Shown here: positions 15,280 through 24,008 of the stretch, piece after piece
Numbering within the stretch: the stretch's first letter is position 1
Layout: every line of letters starts with the position of its first letter
Program-made: the position numbers and the translations under genes
The notes under the pieces: model-generated
Databases searched by the model: none
The model's input: the letters and a program-made list of their open reading frames with translations, nothing else
What the model was told of the DNA's origin: nothing
Origin: Macrostomum hystrix
Lineage: Eukaryota; Platyhelminthes; Macrostomidae
NCBI GenBank assembly: GCA_950097015.1
Contig: CATNEN010000039.1
Location: 434,001 to 498,000, forward strand
Length of the DNA: 64,000 bases
Reading direction: 5' to 3'

Positions 15280-15286
15280 GTTTCCC
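15213..15286 (-). promoter_or_regulatory. -1 programmed ribosomal frameshift signal (GGGAAAC plus possible pseudoknot)
   Basis: On the minus strand the last gag codons are CAG GGA AAC TGA, giving the heptamer G GGA AAC at 15286-15280, a textbook X XXY YYZ slippery site directly before the gag stop. Slipping back one base enters the protease frame. Eight bases after it, GAGGG (15271-15267) can pair with CCCTC (15247-15243), and GAGGCC inside that loop (15257-15252) can pair with GGCCTC at 15218-15213. This is the layout of an H-type pseudoknot. Pairing was found by eye and not folded. Confidence 0.85.
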
Positions 15287-16209
15287 TGCTGATTGAACTG
15301 TGGTCTGTATGGGAATCGATTTTGACCGTGTTGGGGCCTGGCAGAGGAATACCTTCCTTGGTAGTTCTGCTGCGGTCTCTGACCATAGGGGGCCTGTGGT
15401 CTATACCGATTTGGTTGGTAGGGCTGCTGAAAGCGCGCTTGCTGCTGCATAAGCGGCTGGGGCGGCTGATACTGCCTTTGATTTTCTGCTCTCCTTTTCT
15501 CCTCAATCAAATTCTGAATTAGTTGCTTCTGCTTACTAATCTCCTGTTTCTGCTGCTGGATCACTTCCTCTAACTTGTCCTGCTGACTCTCGCTTTCTTC
15601 TCCCTTCACCATTCTGACTCCACTCTTATGGGATAGGTGCCATGCGGCTTCAATCCTACGCAACATCCGTCTTGCTTCTTGCAGGGTCGCGGGCTGTGCA
15701 AATATCAACTTCTCTCTTGTCTCAGATGGGATCCTAGTTCCTTTTAGAAACTGTTCCACAACTTCCTCCTCTCTTTGCTCCGCGTTCATGTTAGGGAATG
15801 CCCTTGTTGCTAGCTCAATGAGGGCGTCGGCAAACATGTCTGTTGGCTCATTACGTCCTTGCATTCTTCCACGAAACTCCTCTCTAAATTCGGATGCGCT
15901 TCCTATTCTTCCAAATCGCTCTATCAGTCTCTCCCTAAACTCCTCATAGGTTAGATCGTCGGGTAGATTTAGTCGTTGGACTGCAGCGAAAGCTGTTGCT
16001 AGATCAAGGTTGGCTAAGAGCTCATTCTTTCTGTGCTCGTCCTGATTTAAACCTTCAGTATCGCACCTTTGGTCAAATGCAGTTAGCCAGATTCTAATGT
16101 CTTGACTTGGAGTGTACTTTTGGATCTTAATATGCCTCATTGGCCCTAGTTCAAGTCTATTTCTTAGCTCTTCGGCTAACAATCCGATAGCGTCATTTAT
16201 TCCTGCCAT
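15277..16209 (-). CDS. gag: Gag-like structural protein of the Ty3/gypsy element
   Basis: 310 aa from the ATG at 16209, about 60 bases after the 5' LTR. The N-terminal two-thirds is helical and capsid-like: MAGINDAIGLLAEELRNRL, IWLTAFDQRCDTEGL and YEEFRERLIERFGRIG...EFRGRMQGRNEPTDMFADALIELATRAFPN, all typical of retrotransposon Gag. A coiled-coil QQQKQEISKQKQLIQNLIEEKRRAENQ lies near residue 225, followed by a Q/R/P-rich basic tail. I see no CCHC zinc knuckle, so RNA packaging probably relies on the basic tail. The gene ends in TGA directly after the frameshift heptamer. It should form virus-like particles in the cytoplasm. Confidence 0.88.
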   Translation of the reverse strand: MAGINDAIGLLAEELRNRLELGPMRHIKIQKYTPSQDIRIWLTAFDQRCDTEGLNQDEHRKNELLANLDLATAFAAVQRLNLPDDLTYEEFRERLIERFGRIGSASEFREEFRGRMQGRNEPTDMFADALIELATRAFPNMNAEQREEEVVEQFLKGTRIPSETREKLIFAQPATLQEARRMLRRIEAAWHLSHKSGVRMVKGEESESQQDKLEEVIQQQKQEISKQKQLIQNLIEEKRRAENQRQYQPPQPLMQQQARFQQPYQPNRYRPQAPYGQRPQQNYQGRYSSARPQHGQNRFPYRPQFNQQGN

Positions 16210-16253
16210 TACGGTCGGTCTGTTTGTGTGTTTGACTGAATTCTAATCCTTCA

Positions 16254-16265
16254 CCGCTGCTACCA
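16254..16265 (-). other. tRNA primer-binding site (initiator-Met-like)
   Basis: Three bases inside the 5' LTR the minus strand reads TGGTAGCAGCGG. The first nine bases, TGGTAGCAG, complement the 3' end of eukaryotic initiator tRNA-Met (…CTGCTACCA), a primer used by many LTR retrotransposons. After that the match is partial. Confidence 0.65.
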
Positions 16266-16268
16266 AGT

Positions 16269-16887
16269 TGTCGTAGGGCCCTTTTATCTTCTTGCTTTTC
16301 CTCTATTAATCTCTAATTACTTAAGGTTTAGTTTGTAACTTTTTGGTAGGATTATCTTAACTATGGGTTTATTTATTCATAAATGACTTCTAAGTATCAG
16401 CTTTTGAAAGGAAAGACCTCTTGTTGTCTGTTATATCTATAGGTAGCGATTTACGTGTGTCCGAGCGGCAAGACACTTAATTAATACTGGTCATAACGCA
16501 CAAACTTTATTGATAAATTTGCTACAATACGTACTGATTTGAGTTTTCCAGTCCTAATCAGGTTACCAATGGACTAGAGTTGCCCAGTCAATTACACAAT
16601 TTGAATAACTCCTGGCTTTTGGTTCTATTACAGCTTGGCTTTATCTCAATAGGAAGGTATGAAATGAGTAAGACACTTTTAACGATAATATGTAAAACAC
16701 TGTTTAACTCGCGAGTGAGCGCGGAACTCAGGTTGTCTTTCTCCTAAAATTCCCTCTATATTTATAGGATCACATTGGGGTGGCGTACCCCACTAAAACA
16801 CGGAACCATTTAAACAAAAATTATACGGTAACATTATTTCGCGCCAATTTGACTTTAAAATGTTTTGATAATTATTACGCTGCCTCA
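16269..16887 (-). repeat. 5' LTR
   Basis: 619 bp, matching 7839-8457 at a constant offset of 8,430 bp with no difference noticed. It contains the promoter for the element. Confidence 0.95.
16757..16766 (-). promoter_or_regulatory. TATA box of the 5' LTR
   Basis: The minus strand reads TATAAATATA in the first quarter of the LTR, about 120 bases from its 5' edge, a normal place for the U3 core promoter. Confidence 0.6.
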
Positions 16888-16891
16888 CGAA
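16888..16891. repeat. Target-site duplication CGAA, right copy
   Basis: Matches 7835-7838 on the other side of the element. Confidence 0.8.
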
Positions 16892-17039
16892 TGAGTGAAG
16901 CAATACGTCTATCTCTGTCCATTGATAACTAGGCCATGGCTGCAATAAATTCCGGTTAAATTAATGTACTAAATGAGGGGGCCTACATATTACATGAAGT
17001 TAAAAAACTATTCATAATTTAAAAAACAATTCGGTTTTG

Positions 17040-18252
17040 AGCTTAGAAACTTTGTCCGACTCGGAATATTCCGACAGTTAATATGTTAGGCTTATACATT
17101 ACCTGTCGGCCACCCGACGGCAATAGGCTAGGCTGGAAAAAGATCAAAATATCTCCAGGTTTGCCTTGCAAAAGCTGCGCTTTCCCACTTTCTTCCAGGT
17201 ATCATTGCCTGGGAAAAGTCAAAGACAAAGATTTATTCATATTAGTATTAGCACCAATATTGTTTCTACTATGCTTATGAAACCTAACTCAAGAGCTTAG
17301 TGACTTTTAACTCAAAAGCTGGGTTGTCCATTGCTAGGTATTCTTTATCCCAGTCAAACTAGACCCTCTTCATTTTCAACAAATTTATATTTTATAAAAG
17401 GTAGGCCTAGTTGTTATTTGTCCAGTTAACCAGACAAATAGCCATTTGATTATATCCGGTTAATATGTTAACCACCCAAGGACTTAATTTCTCCCCTTTC
17501 AACGAGCAGGAGCAACGATCCTCCCAAAGACCACTCTTGCCTTACTGAGAGCCATCTGGAGTCTTGACTTCACAAAGACCATACTATACCCTTGAACAAA
17601 GTTAGTCCCTGAAACAACCAAATTTCTGGAAAATGTTTTAATTTTTTAATTAGCTGATAAGCAAAAATAATTTGAGACACAAACTTCAAATCTGAATGAC
17701 TGTCCTTTTGCAGCTTGTTAATTATTTTATCTTACAAATAATAGAGGTTCTCATGGTAGTGCTACAACCCCTTATAACTTAGTTATAAGTTATAACTCAG
17801 TTAACCGGACAAATAATCAAATGGCTATTTGCCCAGTTAACCGGACAAATAACAACTGCCTTTATAAAAAGCTATCCCTATGCATTGCATCAGAGCTGCA
17901 CTTTTCCTAGGCAATGATACCAAGAAAGCGGGAAAGTGCAGCTTTTTCCAGGCAAGCCTGGAGATATTTTGATATTTTTCCCAGTCTAGTCTATTGCCGT
18001 CGGGTGTGTCGGCATATTCTGACAGTTATTCTAACTCAAAATTACATGCATGTATGTAATAAGCTCTCAGACAGATATTCCGACTCGTAATTAACTCGAA
18101 GTTTCAAGTTGGAATAACTGTCTGAGTGTGTATTTAAACAAACTGACTTTCAAGTCGGAATAACTGTTGGAATATGCCGACAAGTAATGTATAACACATT
18201 AACTGTCGGAATAAGTATTGGAATATTCTGAGTCGGACAAAGTTTCTAAGCT
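17040..18252. mobile_element. Foldback / MULE-like non-autonomous element
   Basis: The ends are inverted repeats: the left begins AGCTTAGAAACTTTGTCCGA and the right ends in its reverse complement. The inverted arms continue imperfectly through GGAATATTCCGACAGTTAAT, GACGGCAATAG and ATATCTCCAGG, then a second block with TTATTTGTCC and GGTTAA motifs, so most of the 1.2 kb could fold into one hairpin. TCGGTTTTG is duplicated on either side (17031-17039 and 18253-18261), a 9-bp target duplication. Long inverted arms with a 9-bp duplication fit Mutator-like or Foldback elements. No transposase ORF is present, so it would need help in trans. Confidence 0.78.
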
Positions 18253-18261
18253 TCGGTTTTG

Positions 18262-19065
18262 GCATCCTCAAATTTCAGAGTTGAAAAATGTAAATTATAT
18301 ACCTGAATTAAGCACTTCAAGCTCCTTCCGGGAATATAAATCTTGTCCCTCAATCTTGAAAAACAAAAGCACCATTCACAGTTGAAATTTAGTTGTTTTT
18401 TGCCCCAAGAAACTTTCAATGAGTACAATATTTTCTGCCAACTTTAAGAGGCCTACCAATTTAATCAATTGAATTTGGAGTGCACTAGTCAATATGCAGT
18501 TGTATATTGAACAAATCAGACCTATCACATACAGATACACATCATATGTAGACTCACATACCCTCTTTCTACAAATAAACAAAGGCAGTTAAAATGTGCA
18601 AAACCTACTTTCCACCCTATTAACTACTGCTAACCTCCACTTAAGAGAAAATATACTAGACTGATAACACAAAATGTTGGCGCAACTCAAAATGTTAAGC
18701 CAATTTGTCTTAGCAGGAAGTAGTTGGCCTTGCTGATACAAAAAAATGTTTTTTTTTCGATGATCATTTCAAGTATCATTGGCCTTATTAAAAATCGTCC
18801 ATGCTCTATAACCTTCCTTCCAAAATTTCTTTCCTCACAATTGGATTTTTTGAAACAAAGTTCATGGACATGCAATAGGCAACTGTAAAATTCCTCTCAA
18901 AAGAATGCTATGCAAGGCTAACAACTGGCCTGTGCAACCATATAAGAAGAAAACAAAATGGGGTGCTATGCCATGCTATGTCAAGCCATACTACTCAATT
19001 ACATGTGGCACCAACTATAATTAAAAAATGTGCTTGACATATGTTTAAAATGTTGTGTTTTCCTA
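18262..19065. other. Intergenic sequence
   Basis: AT-rich sequence between the foldback element and the Helitron. No gene, repeat array or RNA gene recognised. Confidence 0.5.
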
Positions 19066-19752
19066 TCTATATATATAAAAGTGAAAACTCTGTCTGTCTG
19101 TCTGTCTGTGTGTGTGTGTGCAACCTTTTGTCTTTATAGACGCCGAAACCGCTCAACTAAATCGCACCAAACTTTGCACATACCTAAAACCACCTACGCT
19201 GAGTGCAATAGGCTACTCAAATTCCCGAAAAATCATTTCCTTCCTGCTCAAAAGTGCAAAAAACTGCTCAAAAATCGTCAAAAAATCACTCAATTCGACA
19301 TATCGTCGCCCCACTTTGTCAGATTTTCTCCAAATTTGATCCACTTACACTTTACATGTTTTCCAATAATGCTGTCAATTTTGAACATCTCTACTCAATC
19401 CAGAGCAAAGCTGCATCATCTCAAAGTGAGTCACTTTTTGTTTTCCGAAGACAGCCACCCCAACTCCCCTCCGCCACTCTGCGGGCCAAATTTTATTACA
19501 GCCACCCCCTCCCTTCCCCGGGCGCCGAAGCCCCAGACTGTACATTGTATTTCAAGCCGTGAATGTACACAGCCCAAACCCCTAGACTGTCTCTCCAGTC
19601 GATATTTCTCTACAGCCAGCCTGGGATAGAAGAAAGAGAGAGGCTGGCGTACAGTGCTTTGCTAAAATAGAGGCTTAGCCTTTCCCACTGAAGATAAGAG
19701 AAAGATTTTTCAACACAGGTCCCCTGTCATTCGGACTACTTCTAACTTTCAG

Positions 19753-21430
19753 ATGCCACCTAAGAAAAGTTTTTTAAGTCGCTTGACTAAAGCAGCTCGA
19801 CGAGCAACAGCAAGGCCAAACGATGCAGTAGAAGACGGCGCAACAACAGCAGTACCTAGACCAAGCACCTCAGCACAGCCACAAGCAGCTTCAAGTGAAA
19901 ATGAAGCTGAGCCAGTCCAGCCCTATAACCTTCGACCTCGGACAAGAGCACAGACATCAGGCACCAGTGGAAGCAGTGCTGGAGCTGCAATAAGTTCTAC
20001 AGCCAGTCACGGCAGAGACGTAGATAGGCGACGAGAGCTTAACAGAGAGCGAACTGCCGAGGCCCGTCGCAATGAGACTGCAGTCCAGACACAGCAGCGC
20101 CAAGAACAGAACAGAGACCGGACTGCCGAGGCCCGTCGCAATGAGACTGCAGTCCAGACACAGCAGCGCCAAGAACAGAACAGAGACCGGACTGCCGAGG
20201 CCCGTCGCAATGAGACTGCAGTCCAGACACAGCAGCGCCAAGAACAGAACAGAGACCGGACTGCCGAGGCCCATCGCAATGAGACTGCAGTCCAGACACA
20301 GCAGCGCCAAGAACAGAACAGAGACCGGACTGCCGAGGCCCGTCGCAATGAAACAGCCAACCAGGCTGAAGTGCGTCGGCAGGATGATCGAGAGCGGCAT
20401 AGGGAACGCGCTGAGACCTTCCAATTTGTTGGACCACCCCCGGCCCCAACAAACCCCAACGTTGACGAACCTGATCAGCCAGCTGGCCCACGTCCTTGGG
20501 CACTGAATGCGGCTCTGAGTTATGATCCCACTGTTGTCTATGGTGTCCATCCTAAACTTGCGATGGCGAGAATGTTGGTCAAATGCGCACGCTGCAATGC
20601 ATTAAGATGGGCCAACGAAACTCCAGGCATGTGCTGTTCCAACGGAAAGGTCATACTTGAACCTTTGAACGAGAACCTGCCACCATGCCTTCGGCATCTG
20701 TTGCTGGGTGAGACAGAAGAATCTGAGCACTTTCTGTCTAATATCCGGTGCTACAACAGCTGCTTTCAAATGACTTCTTTTGGAGCTAAAAGTATTGTCC
20801 GTGAGCCAGGGTTCATGCCTGCATTCAAAGTCCAAGGTCAGGTGTACCATGACAGGATCATTGCTACCACTGCCTGGAGAGGAGCCAAAGTTCCAGCAGA
20901 TCTACTTCATGGGAGATCATCAAGAGCAGGTTGAGCGCCGATGTAGAATCGCTCCAGGAGTGCGTGCCAACATTGTATTTGAGTTACAGGAAGTCCTGCA
21001 CGAGAAAAATAATTATGTTCGTCAATTTAAAACTGCCATGGAGAGGTTGCCACGGGACACAGAGGAGCACAGAGTAGTCATTCGTGCTGATAAACGGCCT
21101 GCAGGCCAGCATGAGAGGAGATATAACGCACCAGTTGTTAACGATGTCGCAATTCAAATTGTTGGGCAGGAATTTGAGAAGCGAGACATTGTTCTGCAGC
21201 TGCGAAGCAATCAGTTGCAAAGGATTTCTGAGCTGCACAAAGCCTATGATACATTGCAGTATCCGCTTATTTTCTGGGACGGAGAGGATGGGTACCACAT
21301 CAACATCAGGCAAATTGACATTCGCACTGGAAACCCATCGGCGACAAAGAATGTGTCAGCAATGGACTTCTATGCCTTTAGGCTAATGGTCCGAGAAGGA
21401 AGCTTCCTGGATCTGCCACTGACTGTATAG
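19753..21430 (+). pseudogene. Truncated, frameshifted Helitron Rep/helicase N-terminal region
   Basis: The ATG at 19753 opens a frame with a basic, NLRPRTRAQ-containing N-terminus and about four and a half copies of a 23-residue Arg/Glu/Gln repeat. Next comes a cysteine-bearing segment (CARCNALRWANE...MCC) and the Helitron hallmark MTSFGAK...GFMPAFKVQGQVYH. A one-base frame change near 20850 then moves the similarity to the frame ending at 21430, which carries GSLLPLPGEEPKFQQIYFMGD and EQVERRC, and finally YAFRLMVREG just before a stop. In intact elements this region precedes the HUH nuclease. Here both the frameshift and the truncation make the gene non-functional. Confidence 0.85.
20041..20352 (+). 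repeat. 69-bp in-frame tandem repeat in the Helitron ORF
   Basis: About 4.5 nearly identical copies of a 69-bp unit coding for 23 residues (NRDRTAEARRNETAVQTQQR plus QEQ). One copy has His for Arg. The identity suggests recent duplication. Confidence 0.95.
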
Positions 21431-21659
21431 AGGAGTGGCTAAGAGACATGTTTCTAAAGAAGTAATCAAGAGGGGGCTGTTTGGACAAACTTTTCACTTA
21501 TTTTTTACTTAAAACGCACTTAAACAAACTCTTCACTTTTCATTAATGCAGTAAATAAATAAATGGTGACCTTCACTATAAAGTTAATACAGAGACGTGA
21601 ATTGCTTACTGCTTTGCTTTAAATTTCTGCCCCAAAAACAACGGGCAAAAAAAAGCTAG

Positions 21660-22554
21660 TATAGTATATAAGTTTCATCATTGAGTTGCCAAAACTTTAG
21701 CAAGTGGTATCAAAGTGACATATACACAAACAACAAATATGAAAGTGAGTATGTTTAGAATACATTTTTCTACCCTTTAGATCTCTAAGCAATACCAACC
21801 ATGATTTAATATGATAGACTAGATAGCTGTCCTGTCCTTAATATCTTGTTCATGTCTTGCTTTTGGATATAACAGCCATGTACCTAAGTTCTAGAATTAT
21901 AGACATGACCACTATGTTTATAAGCAAGTCACAACTCTGTTAGGAATTAGGACATGACAACCCTTGTGATTTCCATAATTTTGAAGTTTATTGGTAGGGC
22001 TTAGTAGTCATGCCCCTGGCCATAGACCCTAAGTGTGGCAAATAAATCAATATCAAGCTGGCCCAATATAATAGTTTATGACTATATTGCATAACTTGTC
22101 TAGCTGAGTAAAGATTTTAGGTTTATCTACTATCTATAATACTAGACCTATAGTATATAGTATACAATATTAGTTAATAATTATATTTTCAAAATTTAAA
22201 TAAGAAAAAGTGATGCTAACTACTCCCAAAATAAGGGTATTTGTTAGCCATAAGTAATTTTTCAAGTTTCTAAAATGGTTTTAAAGTGTACAACCTTGTT
22301 TTTGGCTTGTTAGTTAATAAATAGTTTATACAAGAAAACAATACTTGATACACATATAAACTAGCCAATTACCAATCAAGAAGTGGAACTGCACCTTAGC
22401 ATTTAGGTAACTTTTAATCTAACAGATAAATATTGAAATAATCAATGGGAGTACTCATAATTTTACTCCTTTCTACATTTTTTCTATACTTTGAGTTATG
22501 CTTTTGTGGACATAGCTGTCATTTTTCTACTGGCTAACATCCTAAAACTGGAGG
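21660..22554. other. AT-rich intergenic sequence
   Basis: No ORF above 60 codons of interest and no repeat array was seen. Confidence 0.5.
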
Positions 22555-23580
22555 CTGCAGCTTCAACTGTTGTCAGTTTTCAGAGTCTTGCTGAAATCCT
22601 TGTGTGTTTAGATGGCTAGACTTCACATATAAAGAACTCCTAAAGCCACTTGCTGTTTCTCTGACCAACTTTATAATTCTAGTCAGGATAGAAGGTTGTG
22701 TCAAGAAGTCTAAGTAAAAGATCAATTTTTACCAGATTTTAACATTTCAAATATGTGGTTAACTTGCCCCCCTTTAGAGCAAAGAACCCTTTAACTTGTA
22801 TGCAAAAAATATTGACACTTTATTGTCATATAGCTAGCTATTCATTTTTTGTCATATAAGTTAATTTCCAATATAGTTACAACCTCAGTAAGTTCATAAA
22901 AGTTAAAGGATTCTGGATCAGTATTAGTCAATGCTTAGATATCAGTCATTGAAAGGATTCATATTTTCAGGATTTAAAGTCATGTCTGACCCCTAATTAT
23001 TAATGACATCCCACTAATAAGCAACAGGTCTCTCTTCAGTCAAGCAGAGAGGCTGTAATTTTATTTTGTGTCCTAAAGTAATTATTTACACTTGGTTCGA
23101 TTAAGTATGAATATATGTATAATTTTATATGGATCAATTATATAATTGATTGTGGTGTGGGCTGCCCTGCCCATGCCAAAGCTGGCTGTATGTGGAAGGC
23201 CTGCTAAGTTTAAATGCTGCTTTAATACCTATCCCTCCTGTGGAGTAATATTTAAAGTTTTCAAATATTTTATATTTGTTATATTTCATTTAATATGTTG
23301 TATTATGATCATAGTAAGTATAAACTTAGAAAACTAGTTATTTTAAATTTTTTAATTAATTTTATTTTTTTTAAAATAGTTTGCTGTTTGAAATATTTAT
23401 CAAAATCTGGTAAAATTGCTATTTTTCTTAGCCTTAACCTTCTATCATGACTATAGTTATAGAGTTGGTCAGAGTAACAGCAAGTGACTTTAGTAATACT
23501 TTCTATGTGAAGTCTAGCCATCTAAACCCAGAAGGGTTTCAGCAGGAAACTCTGAAAACTGACAACAGTTGAAGCTGCAG
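22555..23580. mobile_element. Second long inverted-repeat (foldback-like) element
   Basis: The left arm, 22555 to about 22760, begins GCTGCAGCTTCAACTGTTGT. It is matched in reverse complement by the right arm, about 23375-23580, ending ACAACAGTTGAAGCTGCAG. Shared inner blocks include GGCTAGACTTCACATA, CTTGCTGTT, TGACCAACT, TAGAAGGTT and ACCAGATTTT. The roughly 600-bp spacer has no gene. I could not find a target duplication, so the exact ends are uncertain. Confidence 0.65.
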
Positions 23581-24008
23581 TCTGGCATTTGTGCTTGCCT
23601 TGGCATTTTTATAAAATATATTTGCTTCATGTACTCATACTCCAAACCATACGCATCATCAACATGGAGACATGAAAACCATGGTTGTAACAAATAATTG
23701 ACACATTATTAAGCAAAATAAAGAAAAAGAAATAGCTATTCTATTTTTACAAATTAAGCATCTGTCTACTGCATATTTTTAATAGTCACTCTTTAGCAGA
23801 TTTTTTCCAACTGCAGCCACGTATCTCCTTTCCCATATTGTCTTTGCTTGCAGTCGCTTGCGAGTTATCAATCTGCAGTGTCGGGTTCCAAAGCAGCGCA
23901 ATCCACATTGACTGGAGTCTTCAAACTGGGCATACAATATTGGCCCTTTTCACAGACGCATCATTGAGGACTGCCGCCTGACCTCCGGGGCTGACCTCCG
24001 GGGCTGCG
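23581..24008. other. 5' flank of the HMG-box gene
   Basis: No coding region. A pyrimidine-rich stretch ending TTGCTTGCAG near 23853 could be a splice acceptor for the exon that carries the ATG at 24009. Confidence 0.4.

Larger units (their letters stand above)
7839..16887 (-). mobile_element. Full-length Ty3/gypsy LTR retrotransposon, minus strand
   Basis: A 9,049-bp element bounded by two 619-bp LTRs with TG...CA ends (as read on the plus strand) and a CGAA target duplication. Read 5'-3' on the minus strand it has: LTR, tRNA primer site, gag, a -1 frameshift signal, protease, an in-frame TAA, reverse transcriptase-RNase H-integrase, a further ORF with its own TATA box, and the 3' LTR. Reading the LTRs side by side I found no mismatch, which suggests a recent insertion. 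The RT-RH-INT order assigns it to Ty3/gypsy (Metaviridae-type). The extra 3' ORF sits where env lies in errantiviruses but has no membrane segment. Confidence 0.95.
19066..21659 (+). mobile_element. Helitron with intact ends, internally deleted
   Basis: It starts TCTATATATATAAAAGTG (5'-TC) and ends with CTAG after a short GCCC...GGGC hairpin and an A-run, and it sits between A (19065) and T (21660). These are the hallmarks of Helitron rolling-circle transposons. It contains a (TCTG)n(TG)n stretch near the 5' end and a gene for the N-terminal part of the Rep-helicase. The ORF stops right where the Helitron-like N domain should start (DFYAFRLMVREG), and only about 230 bp remain before the 3' end. 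The Rep (HUH) nuclease and PIF1-type helicase are therefore gone, and this copy is non-autonomous. Confidence 0.9.
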
